Shown: positions 10,106 to 20,700 of the stretch, piece after piece
Layout of the letters: the number at the start of each line of letters is the position of its first letter
Position numbering within the stretch: the stretch's first letter is position 1
From: Baffinella frigidus
Taxonomy: Eukaryota > Cryptophyceae > Cryptomonadales > Baffinellaceae
Direction: 5' to 3'
Assembly: GCA_026770585.1 (NCBI GenBank)
Contig: MU646378.1
Location: 668,648-691,001 of the forward strand
Length of the DNA stretch: 22,354 nt
Program-made: the position numbers and the translations under genes
Notes under the pieces: generated by a model
Database searches by the model: none
What the model was told of the DNA's origin: nothing
Seen by the model: only the letters and a program-made list of their open reading frames with translations

Positions 10106-10229
10106 TAGTCCTAACGTATTTTCAGTGGCCAGGGGGTCATATTCGGACACGTGTGCAAGAGTAAAAAACGTCTCTCAGTTGTGGTACATGCTCTGGTGCC
10201 CAGCTCCAAAGATTCTGCTGCCTCCCCTA

Positions 10230-10346
10230 CAGGGTTACCTCGATCATAAGAAACTGCCCCCACTCTAGGACCACCATAGGGCCCTAGGCATAGGCCTACT
10301 GTAGGGTCCTAGGAGGAGGCGGTTTCTTATGAGCGAGGTACCCCTG
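10230..10346. mobile_element. CAGGGGTACC MITE, copy 8
   Basis: A 117-bp element with left terminus CAGGGTTACCTCGATCATAAG; TA on the left, TT on the right. Confidence 0.85.
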
Positions 10347-10393
10347 TTCATGCGTGACCGTCTGAAGGCTCTGAATATAAGACGTACAGTGTA

Positions 10394-10511
10394 CAGGGGC
10401 ACCTCGCTCATAAGAAACCGCCTCCTCCTAGGGCCCTACAGTAGGACCATGCCTAGGGCCCTATGGTGGTCCTAGGGGGAGGGGCGGTTTCTTGTGAGCG
10501 AGGTACCCCTG
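10394..10511. mobile_element. CAGGGGTACC MITE, copy 9
   Basis: A 118-bp element with its interior in the CTACAGTAGG-first orientation; TA on the left, CA on the right; a few substitutions in the termini. Confidence 0.85.
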
Positions 10512-10636
10512 CAGAGGGAGGCCATGTGTGGGATGTACACCACCCGACTGAGGCACAGAGCTCACGTTTCCGAGGCAGGCCGGTTTCTTGAGGCTGAGAG
10601 ACTTTTGTATCACTCAACTCAAGCCTCAAGGGCCTA

Positions 10637-10753
10637 CAGGGGTACCTCGCTCATAAGAAACCGATCCCCCCTAGGACCCTACAGTAGGACCATGCCTATG
10701 GCCCTAGGGTGGTCCTAGGGGGGGGGCAGTTTCTTATAAGCGAGGTACCCCTG
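10637..10753. mobile_element. CAGGGGTACC MITE, copy 10
   Basis: A 117-bp element with TA at 10635-10636 and 10754-10755. The right terminus reads TTCTTATAAGCGAGG. Confidence 0.85.
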
Positions 10754-11088
10754 TACCTATGACCTGTATCGAGAGCAATAAAGAAGAAGAATGAAGGCAC
10801 AGCGGTGCGGTGGTCGGTCGTAGTAAAGAAGCAGAAGAAGAATAGATTGCCGAACACGACCGCTACACGCCATAAGGCAAGGTGGGACGCGACGTGAGGG
10901 CTCTACAGGGGTACCTCCTACATTAATCGCAAGGCTCCGGGGAAACAGACTTGGTGTGTGGCACAACGGGGAGCAGCACCGTGCTTGGTTGTGAGTGGTA
11001 GTGTGATGCATCCACACTCTCTCTAGGTAGATAGGATTTGTTTGGTTGTACGCTTTGAGCCACGTTCAGGGTGTGTCTTCCACGGTTA
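10754..11088. other. No recognisable gene; one MITE terminus fragment
   Basis: Only the first 12 bases of the MITE terminus (10906-10917, after TA) are recognisable. The rest shows no coding match or repeat. Confidence 0.5.
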
Positions 11089-11206
11089 CAGGGGTACCTC
11101 GCTCAGAAGAAATCGCACCCCCATAGGGCCCTACAGTAGGCCCATGCCTAGGACCCTATGGTGGTCCTGGGGGGGGGGGCGGTTTCTTATAAGCGAGGTA
11201 TCCCTG
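11089..11206. mobile_element. CAGGGGTACC MITE, copy 11
   Basis: A 118-bp element with TA at 11087-11088 and 11207-11208. The right end has one change (TATCCCTG). A further CAGGGGCGAGCG follows the right TA and may be a terminus remnant. Confidence 0.85.
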
Positions 11207-11249
11207 TACAGGGGCGAGCGCTCTAGGCGCGCAGGGCACACGACCCCCT

Positions 11250-11274
11250 AGAACACTCCAGAACATTCCAGAAG
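11250..11274. promoter_or_regulatory. Heat-shock-element-like sequence
   Basis: GAAcaTTCcaGAA at 11261-11273 is a perfect three-unit nGAAnnTTCnnGAAn pattern, preceded by GAAcaCTC with one mismatch. Both neighbouring genes end near here rather than start, so chance occurrence is quite possible. Confidence 0.25.
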
Positions 11275-11398
11275 CCCGTCTCATCTGGGAGGTCTCGGAG
11301 GCAGCAAGTACGTAGTCCTCACGCCGCGGGCTGCACTAGCAAGTGCATGGCTCCCGGTACGCCCTCTCTGCTTCGTATGCCGGAGGCTGCTACCTGCA

Positions 11399-11547
11399 GG
11401 TTTAGAGTTCAGGGTTTAGGATGTAGGGTTTAGGGTTTAGGGTTTAGGGTTTGGGGTTTAAGGTTTAGGGTTTAGGGTTTAGGGTTTAGGGTTTAGGGTT
11501 TATGGTTTATGGTTTAGGGTTTAGGGTTTAGCTTTTAGGGTTTAGGT
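11399..11547. repeat. Telomere-like array, G-rich on +
   Basis: TTTAGGG units with TTCAGGG, TTTGGGG and TTTATGG variants. A 100-bp non-telomeric island (about 11548-11648) separates it from more telomeric sequence that contains the transferase stop codon. Confidence 0.9.
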
Positions 11548-11658
11548 GCTGTCTGCAGGGTGCGCCGGTTCGGCGCGTTGCGAACAAGAAAGGGGTTCTA
11601 CAAAGGTTACAGGGGTCGCTCGAAATTAGGGACACGCAACTCCCTGCAGGTTTAGGGT

Positions 11659-11738
11659 TTAGGGCCTCTGGACCTCGACAGCCATCTTGAGACCCTTCTC
11701 GTATGCTTCCATCCACCCTGCTACATCGAACATCCGCC
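11659..11738 (-). other. Transferase exon F (terminal)
   Basis: Encodes RMFDVAGWMEAYEKGLKMA and a short tail, matching the FD..RW...LE C-terminal helix of GT41 enzymes. The stop TAA falls inside CCCTAAACCC, so the reading frame ends in a telomere-type motif. Confidence 0.75.
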
Positions 11739-14700
11739 CTGTGGGTTTTGGGTTTTGGGGTTTGGGGTTTGGGGTTTGGNNNNNNNNNNNNNNNGTTTGG
11801 GGTTTGGGGTTTGGGGTTTGGGGTTTGGGGTTTGGGGTTTGGGGTTTGGGGTTTGGGGTTTGGGGTTTGGAGTTTGGGGTTTGGGGTTTGGGGTTTGGTG
11901 TGTGGGGTGTGGGGTTTTGGGTTTTGGGTTTGGGGTTTAGGGTTTTAGGGTTTAGGGTTACCATGAAGTGGGTCCGTCCGACGCTTCGCGAGCAGTTTTC
12001 GCAGCCTGGATTAGGGTTCAGGGTTTAGGGTTTAGGGTTTGGGGTTTAGGGTTCAGGGTTTAGGGTTTAGGGTTTAGGGTTCAGGGATTAGGGTTTAGGC
12101 GGTGGCGCAGAGTCAAGTTCATCGCGTTACTACACATCTCACCACCGATGACGTTCCCCAGCTAAGGCCAATTTTCCTGCAGGGAGGCGACACACGAGAG
12201 CAGAAGACAGCTCTAGCGGGTCGCTCACCCAGAGTCATGTATCACCAAGTATACAACGTATACGAAGAATATTACGCCTGCTGACTTCACCGCAAGTTGC
12301 TGGCCCCATCGCGCCACCTAGTAGGTCCTATTTCGCATCGCGTCCACCATGCGACGTCCGGTACACATTCTGGTATTTCAAACCCTGAACGTACGACATG
12401 GCTCGAATGCCAAGACAAATCTGAGATATAATCTATTAGGCGACGGGACTACCTTCGAGAAACACGTGTCCCCTCCACGCAAAGAAGGACACCCGCCACC
12501 AACCCTCACGGTAGGACCAAATCGATTGATTTCGACCTGTTCCCAAAAGGTCATTTTGTACCAAGATTGGGACTTAAGTTGACCCAGCCAGGCGAATTCG
12601 CCTGGCTGGCAAGGTAAATCTGAGGTCTGAAAATCGACGATTTGGTCTTTCCGTGAGGGTTGGTGGCGGTATCGCGCGTGTGGTGTGCCAGGGTTGAACC
12701 TGCGCAGGGTGTGCTTGCGTCGAGCGAGCGTGACAGCCAGGGAGATGTACTCGGAGAGCGAGCGTGCGATCTGCACACACGCCAGCGTGAACGCCACACG
12801 TATTAGTGTGCACAACACATGCACTAGTGTGTACGACACTCGTTTTAGTGTGCACAACACACGCAATGGTGTGCACGATACACTCGTACTAGTGTGCATG
12901 GGAGAGAGAGCGCGCGATCTGCGAAAAGGCCAGTTTGAGTGTGCACACCACACGGGTGTCAGCGAACCGGTAGTGGCGGTAGTGGCAGGAGCGTTTGGAG
13001 GAAGGTGGGGTTGAGAGAGAGAGAGAGCGCGCGCGCGAGAGAGCGAGAGCGAGAGAGAGAGAGAGCAATATATAAAGCGAGAGAGAGCGAGACAGGGAGA
13101 GAGACAGACAGCGAGATAGAGAAAGAAAGAAGAGAGCAAGAGGGGAGAGAGAGATAGAGCAGTGGGGGGAGAGAAAGAACTTCTGGTGGGTACCTGCAAC
13201 TGGAGAGAGAGAGAGAGGGCGAGGGACGCGCAGACGCGTCCGGCCATCTTCTCGCGTGGGAGAGTCACCATCGGAACTTATCTCATTGTAACATATTATG
13301 GGTGGCGTCGGTATTTTGTCATAAACACCATGCCTAGGATAGCATAAAACTTCACACGGACAATACCTGCTGCTGAGAGAGAGAGATAGAGAGAGAGAAC
13401 TGATGCAGTGTACCTGCAGCTGGAGAAAGAGCGAGAGGGCGAGGGAGGGAGGGAGAGAGAGCGACAAACACACACACACACCCGCTACCGAGCGAAGTGG
13501 GGGTTCGGGGAGGCTACAAGTGGGTTTTAAAGGGGTTTTAAAGCTTTCCACGTCCAGCCAAGAACCTTATTGTACGGGCAATTATACGGTCGTGACTGTT
13601 TTTCAAAAACAATCGTGATACGTTTACAATGTACATGTAAACTTTACATGACCATGAAAAAAAAGTCACATCCAGAAAAATGCGTTTGGAAGGCGTAATT
13701 AGCACATAGACGGTCGCAGGTGCAATATAATCGTTGTTTAGATGGACGCACCCCCATTATTTCACCTCAGCGCGTCCGTTTTTTTTGCAAGTCATGAACT
13801 CTTCCGCGTGACCTTGTAAAAGGCTACAATTGCAGGAACCTTCCCCAACGCTTCCCCAACACCCCTGGTTTGTACCAGTCACGTCCAGGATGATGGGACC
13901 GGAATCCGGTCCCTTCTTTTAAACGAACCCCCACTTCGCTCGGTAGCGGCAAACACAGAAAGAACGAAAGCACTTTTACCCGAAATCTACAATACCTGCA
14001 GCTGGAGGGAGAGAGAGAGGGCGAGGGACGCGCAGACGCGCCCGGCCATCTTCTCACGCGGGAGAGTCACCATGGGAAGCCCCGCCCAAAACGCATCTGG
14101 CCACGCCGCGGTTTAGGGATTTAGTGGATTATTTCTCAGATTTGGCTGATTTCTCAGATTTGGCGTACTTATGTCTCAGATTTGGCGTACTTTTCAGGGG
14201 TCTCAAACATTGTTTCGCGCGGGAGAGTCACTATCGGAATCCCCGCCCAGAACGCATCTGCGAATAAAGCAGGGATTTAGTCCCGTATGTATTCTTATGC
14301 GTTACTCTAAAGCCTGGAGATGAGTGATCCAACGTCTATGCGCCTTGCGACGAGCCCGCCTCGGTTCAGTGGGAGGTTCAGTGGGAATCCTCGACCGCCA
14401 TCGGAATTCCCTCTTTAGGGGATCAAAATATCTTTTCGCGCGGGAGAGTCACCATAGGAATCCCCGCCCAGTCTGTGAACATCGCCTCGGGGGGTCAGCA
14501 GTGAAGTCAGCAGGCGTGAGATGTGTAGTAAGATGTGTGGTTAAGTTGGGAACACGTGTAGTAAGATGTGCAGTAAAGTGAGGGACAGTCAGCAGGAGTG
14601 AGACGTGTAGTAAAGTTGAGGGAAACTCGGCAGGGGGGTGAGATGGAGCGAGCGAGCGCGAGAATCGTGCAACCCACACGAGGATGCTAGAGGGGCCTAT

Positions 14701-17700
14701 TTAAAAGTGAGATGCTTTTACAAGTAAGAACTTGTGTAGTAACTTGCATGCCGACTCTGCACGCGAGCGGGAAGAAACACTGCGGATCCCTCCTGGGGGC
14801 ACCGTGTGTGTGTTGTATAATACTTATAGGACGTGACTCATGTAAAGTCACTCCGGCTAGGCCTGCATGGGGTTCATGCCCAGAACGGTCGGCGGGAACA
14901 CGCCGACTGAGACGTTCTTTTCCCATGCACACCATCCAGGATGGTTGCGGGCAGCTAGAGCCCTGTGGTATCGGCTCATCTTCCCCCCTGGCTCCATACC
15001 GCGGTCGTGTATGTCAACTTAATAAATCTCACGCCGTTTGATGCCCGGTCGCCTAACCAAGGAATATCAGCCAGCAGCATTTTGGACACATGCATGTAAA
15101 ATGCGCAGTTTTCGCACCACTGGAATACACCCGGAAAGATACCCTGAAAATACCCTAAAACATACAATACACCATGGAATCTAACTAAACCCTGACATGT
15201 TCCTTGTAATATACCAGCGGCGGTGGAGTGAGCATTGTAGATGGGAGTATCGAGGAAGAGATCGGCGTTGGCCTTCACCAGAAGGTGCTTCCCCATATCA
15301 ACCTGCAAAAGGTGACAGGTTCGTACCAGCATCGTCAGCGTTTGGCATTGGTGTATTGTGTTGAGAGTAAGTTGTATTGTGAGGGGAGGAAGATTGTTGT
15401 AGTGTGTTAGGAGGAAAAGATCAGCGTTGGCCTTCACAAGGAGGTGCCTCCCCATATCAACCTGCAAAAGGTGACAGTTTCAACCATAATGCCAGTTGAC
15501 GATGCTGGTATAAGTTGACGATGCTGGTATATTTCACCAGAATCGTCAACTTTTGGCATTGTTTTCTTGTGTTGGGAGTGTCGAGGGAAAGATCGGCGTT
15601 GGCCTTCACCAGGAGGTGTCTCCCCATCTCAACCTGCAAAAGGTGCAGTTTTAGAAACGTCGCCTTTTCGTGCAACGGAGCCCCGACTCTGCCACGCCAT
15701 ATTGCTTGAAATACCAGGATCGTCAACGTTTGGCATTGGTGTATTGTGTTGGGAGTGTCGAGGGAAAGATCCGCGTTGGCCTTCACCAGGAGGTATCTCC
15801 CCATCTCAACCTGCAAAAGGTGACAGGTTCGTACCAGCATCGTCAGCGTTTGGCATTGGTGTATTGTGTTGAGAGTAAGTTGTATTGTGATGGGAGGATT
15901 TTTTTTGTGTTGTGTTGGGAGGAAAATATCAGCGTTGGCCTTCACCAGGAGGTGCCTCCCCATCTCAACCTGCAAAAAGGTGACAGGTTCGTACCAGCAT
16001 CGTCAACTTTTGGCATTGGTGTTTTGTGTTGGGAGTGTCGAGGAAGAGATCGGCGTTGGCCTTCACCAGGAGGTATCTCCCCATCTCAACCTGCGCATAC
16101 CCGCAAACTTTACAGCGATTTTCGCATCTGTAGGCCACGAAAGCAATGACACAATTCCCAAACAGTGATAGTGAGGACCAGCACCGTCGACTTTTGGCTT
16201 TTTTCGGGGGGGGGGTGGCCAACAGATACGAAAACCGTTCTACACACGCGAGCACACACCGTACAACCGCAAGGATATATCGTACGGTCGCAAGTTGTGC
16301 GCCTGTAATCGCACGCAAGCCACACGGAGTGACCACGCCGACAAATCTCCACTCCTCCCTGAACATGTGTCCGATCAGGAGCACGTCTCGATTCTTCGAT
16401 TCTCAGCCTGTGTCGCGTAAGACACAAACGAGACCCTTCCCAGATCTTTCTGGTCTTTAGAGAGGGTTCAGGGTTGAAACCCTCTAGTTCTTCCTGCGTA
16501 AAATTGGGCGCACCCAAACTTTATTCCAGCTGCACTTTTCTCCTGGACATCCTGCTCTAAATGTATGTTATAGCGAGCCCACTTTTACGCATGCAGAGCT
16601 TAGGAGCTAGAAGTTTCCGACCTCGTCAGTGAAGACGAGCCGCGTGGGAGCCACGCCCTGACCTCAGAGCGTGGCTCCAACGAATTAGTCGGTCAATCCT
16701 ACTGAGGCCGAGCGAGAACTATCGAGGCCCTCTGTACACACCCCGGGTCAAGGAACCAGCATGATGTTAGGGTTTTACCCCGGCCGCACAGCGCGGTTAC
16801 GCACCAGCACTTCAACAGGTTATCAGCCCCCCCCACCGTGAAACCTGCAACACCCTAGTAGCACTGCCTCAGAGTGCAGGCTGTACCTTGTCAGTGAAGA
16901 CCAGGCGCGTGGGAGCAAACGGCTCTCAGAGCAAACGGCTCTCCCTGGAGGCCGAGGCTCACCCTGAGCCTTGGCCTCAAGGCGGGAGGCCACGATTCTG
17001 TCCCGCTATCTCAAGCTTCCGACGCCGAAGATAAGGATGCATATGCTATTTTAGGCATACAATGATGCTATCTTACGCCTCGTTATGTGGACAGATTCTG
17101 GTATGTTGCGAGATGAAATTCGAGGAGGGTTCCGACCTTGTCCGTGAAGACGAGACGCGTGGGAGACACGCCCTGCGCCTTGGCCTCCCGCCTGCCGCAG
17201 AGAGAGATTGATAATTTAGTGCCAAACAACCAGCGTCAGCGCCGCACATGCTCGACGCATTGTGCCACTTACTGTACCCCGTGTCGGCCGCTAATACGAG
17301 CATTTTCCGGATAGATTGTAACTCCACCTGCCACGCGAGAATGCCAAAGGAGCTGTTCAGAACCGAGTCTACATTGGTGTAGTAACTTTCGTGGGATTGG
17401 TCACGTAACTGTCCCAAATAACGCCTGCAATCAGACACGCTAGGTCAGAAGCGGGTGTTTCGTCCATGAGGCGGGCCCATCCGGAGGGGAAAAAAAAAGC
17501 GCGTGGGAGCCACGCCCTGCGCCTTGGCCTCCCGCCTGCCACAAGAGAATGCAAAAGCAGCTATTTAAAACAGAGAGAGTGTATTGATTACACGACCAGC
17601 TTGACCACGATCTAAGAACCTCTTGCGTTTTTGGGGGGCAACTAGGGTCTGGATAAAACCGAGTTTGCATTTGTGTGGGCTTTGGCCTCCCGCCTGTACC

Positions 17701-20700
17701 CAGACGTCACAGGGTGTAGAGGTATGAGGTTTAGGGGAGTCAGTGCCGTCACCTGATAGATTATGTCTCAGATTTGAAGAGAGTGAGCACCGTCACCTCT
17801 CACGCCAGGTCAGAAACGGGCGTTTTATGTTCACGTTCTTCTACAAGTCAAGTTGATTCTCACAGGGAAACACGCCAAAAGTCTTGGAATTTGAGCCATT
17901 TCTGGGCGCAATAATGTGTCCGCCCATAACCAGGCCCACACAAGCGAGCCGAGCCAGTCTCCTCGAAACAACCCTTAACACACCCGTCAAACAATACGCA
18001 TCCGTCAAACTTTGGAGCAGAAAAGAGCCCCAAACGGCCCACCAACGATCACCGGAGTGTTACCATACAGCATTGGGCCATTCTGACCTGGCCTGGGAGG
18101 TAACGGTACTCACACTCTTCAAATCTGAGATACAATCTATGAGGCGACGGGACTGATTCCCCTCAACCCTAGACTCTACACCCTGTGACGTCTGGTCACA
18201 GGCGCGATGCCTAGGCCTTTGAAGGGATTCGTGAATACCCCATAAATGATACGGCATACGACCCTACGGTAGGCAACCCGTAGGGACATGGGGTGGTTCC
18301 GACATCAATCCACACATCGGGTTACGAAGGGGAAATATGGCCAAATCTAAGGCATGTTCCGTTACCTCGTCCGTAGGAACCACCCCATGTCCCTACGGGT
18401 TGCCTACCGTAGGGTCGTATGCCGTATCGGTTATGGGGTATTCACGAATCCCGTCAAAGTCCGCTGAGTGGCGTGGGCATAAAACTCCTAGAGCACTGTG
18501 CAGAGAAGCTGGCCACGGGAAATAATAGAAAATCGAGAAATTGGAGCCGTTTTTAACTTTTGAGAAATTTAGTACCATGAATTTCTCAAAAGTGGACAAA
18601 ATGGCTCCAACTTTCCCATTTTTTCATTTTCCGGTGGCCAACTTCTCTGCGCAGCGCTCTACGAGCGGGACGCGGTCCTAGGGACCCTAAGGCCTGCCAC
18701 CACGTTCAACTTTCGGCATAGATGCTGACTCTCGAGAGCCGTCAACTTTTGGCATGGGTGTTGACTCTTGGGAGCCGTCACGTTTGGCATGGGTGTTGAC
18801 TCTCAAGAGCCGTCGACTTTTGGCGTGAGTGTTGACTCTCAAGAGCCATCGACTTTTGGCGTGGGTGTTGACTCTTGGGAGCCGTCAACGTTTGGTATGG
18901 GTGTTGACTGTTGTGAGGAGGACCTGAGGTTGGCGCGCGCTTCTGCAGGGGGGTCCAGGATCCAGAGCACGCTCTTGGGCACCTGCACCCCAAAATCCGG
19001 ACCCTCAACGGTTGAAAACACTGTCTATCCACCACATAATCCGCAACCTCGCAGCACCAAAACCCCAACATCTGTGTGCAGGTGCCCAAGAGTGTCACGG
19101 GAACCGAGTTAATAGGGTACCAGACTGACAACAGGGAACTTAAGGAAGTTAAGACTACATGAATTAACAAAGGTGGGCCGTATCGCAAAATCGTGGGTGT
19201 TAAGGAGCGGTTCAGGACCCAGAGCACGCTCTTGGGCACCTGCATGGGTGGATAGCGGGTGGATTTGAGCTACAAGACTGACTTTGACTGGTCAAAAATC
19301 TGGGGCGGTCAAAAGGGAACCGGTCACGGGCCAAGTTACCACACAGCGGGCTACGAAGTTTTCGGGGCCCCTAGATTTAGCGGTAACGTGGCCACATTTG
19401 CACCAGATAAGGCCTTGGAGTGAATTGCGGCGGGGCACGGGGGATCCAGGATCCAGAGGGGAACTCCGACAGTTTTTGCCAAGACTCTTGGGCACCTGCA
19501 TGGGAACCGGTCCCACTTACAGTGCGTCCAACCGCGTCGGGTTCTTGATGGTTCATGGTTCATGGTTTATGGTTTATGGTTTATGGTTTATGGTTTATGG
19601 TTTATGGTTTATGGTTTAGGGTTTAGGATTGAAGGGTTTACGGTGTAGGGTTTAGGGGGTATTTTTCTTCAAAATTTCTCGAAGGATTTCGAAAAATCGG
19701 GGAACTCTGACCTGTTTGAGAATGCTAATTTTTCTCGCGTGGAGCCTTGCGTTGACTCATACAAAAACTCCGCCCGAACAGAGGACTGAAACAGAGCCAG
19801 GCCCTAAACCCTAAACCCTAAACCTGTTTGAGAATGCTGATCCACGCGAGGAAAATCGTCGGCGCGATCTTGTACGCCTGAAGAGGGTTGAGCAATTAGG
19901 GTTGATGGTGTGGAGTCCCATGACGCAGACGAAAACTGCAGAGAGCCACGGTTGGCCAAGCCACCACGCCAGAGGCCTCGAAACATCCACTTTGGTCATC
20001 TTTCAGGGGGAATTTCTGGAATACTTAAGTTGATGACGCCAGATGTGACGTGGATAAGGCGTCGGTTTCCCTCGAGGCCTCTGGCGTGGCAGGCCAGAGA
20101 TTTGCCACACATCAGGCTACAAAGGGAACGTCTGGCCAAAATCGGTCGACTTCTGTCAGGATATCCGTAGGAAGAACCCTATTTCCCTACGGATGGCCTA
20201 CCGTAGGGTTGCATGGAGTATCTACGTGGGTCATTCAACAAAAAGGTCGTAGCCCGCTGTGTGGTGGTGGGAGGGTGTCGGTTGCTCGGACGCAACGAAG
20301 GCCGCGTAGCCTCCTTGGGGTTGAGGGTTTGGGGATTGCCATACGCCACCACGCCATACGCCACCACACAGCTGGTTGCGCAGAAGTTTCGATACCGAGT
20401 TAAAGCAGGCGAAGACGAAGGCGTCTTCAGAATGCCCCGCGGCCTGCCGGGAGACCATCCCACACGAGGCGGACCAAACACCCTTTTTTAAAACCCGAGG
20501 GGGCTGTACAAGTGAGGTAGTGTGAAGCAATTTTTATATGTTTGGTCACGTGTCGACCCGCTTTTCGGGGGGACATGTGACCAACTCCGTACAAAACGCA
20601 TACAATTGACATTTAAAAAAGGGTGCTGCGGTGGCCTCGAGTGATACCGAGTTGAAGCAGGCGAAGACGAAGGCGTCTTCAGGAAGCCCCGCGGCCTGCC

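Noticed and set aside
9484-11251. Open frames reading YRGTSLIR..PLGPYSR in the MITE cluster
   Set aside because: They follow MITE terminal and internal sequence, occur in both orientations and change frame between copies; not a transposase.
11687-12028. Open frames reading GVWGLGF repeats
   Set aside because: Pure translation of TTTGGGG telomere repeats across an N gap.
12380-12435. Alternative terminal transferase exon reading MSYVQGLKYQ after a CTCAG acceptor
   Set aside because: VQGL comes from a telomere-like GTTCAGGGTTTG, and the acceptor segment is a dispersed repeat also at 18121-18153. Exons E and F give a better in-phase fit.
12378-13271. 297-residue minus-strand open frame
   Set aside because: It passes through a partial exon C copy, microsatellite, 21-bp repeats and exon D in a mixture of frames; an accident of CT-rich sequence, not one exon.
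19880-19940. Minus-strand VFVCVMGLHTINP, vaguely like the LPED..CFN..YK region
   Set aside because: Few identities and no DNA-level similarity to exon Y; exon Y' beside it fits the family without gaps.
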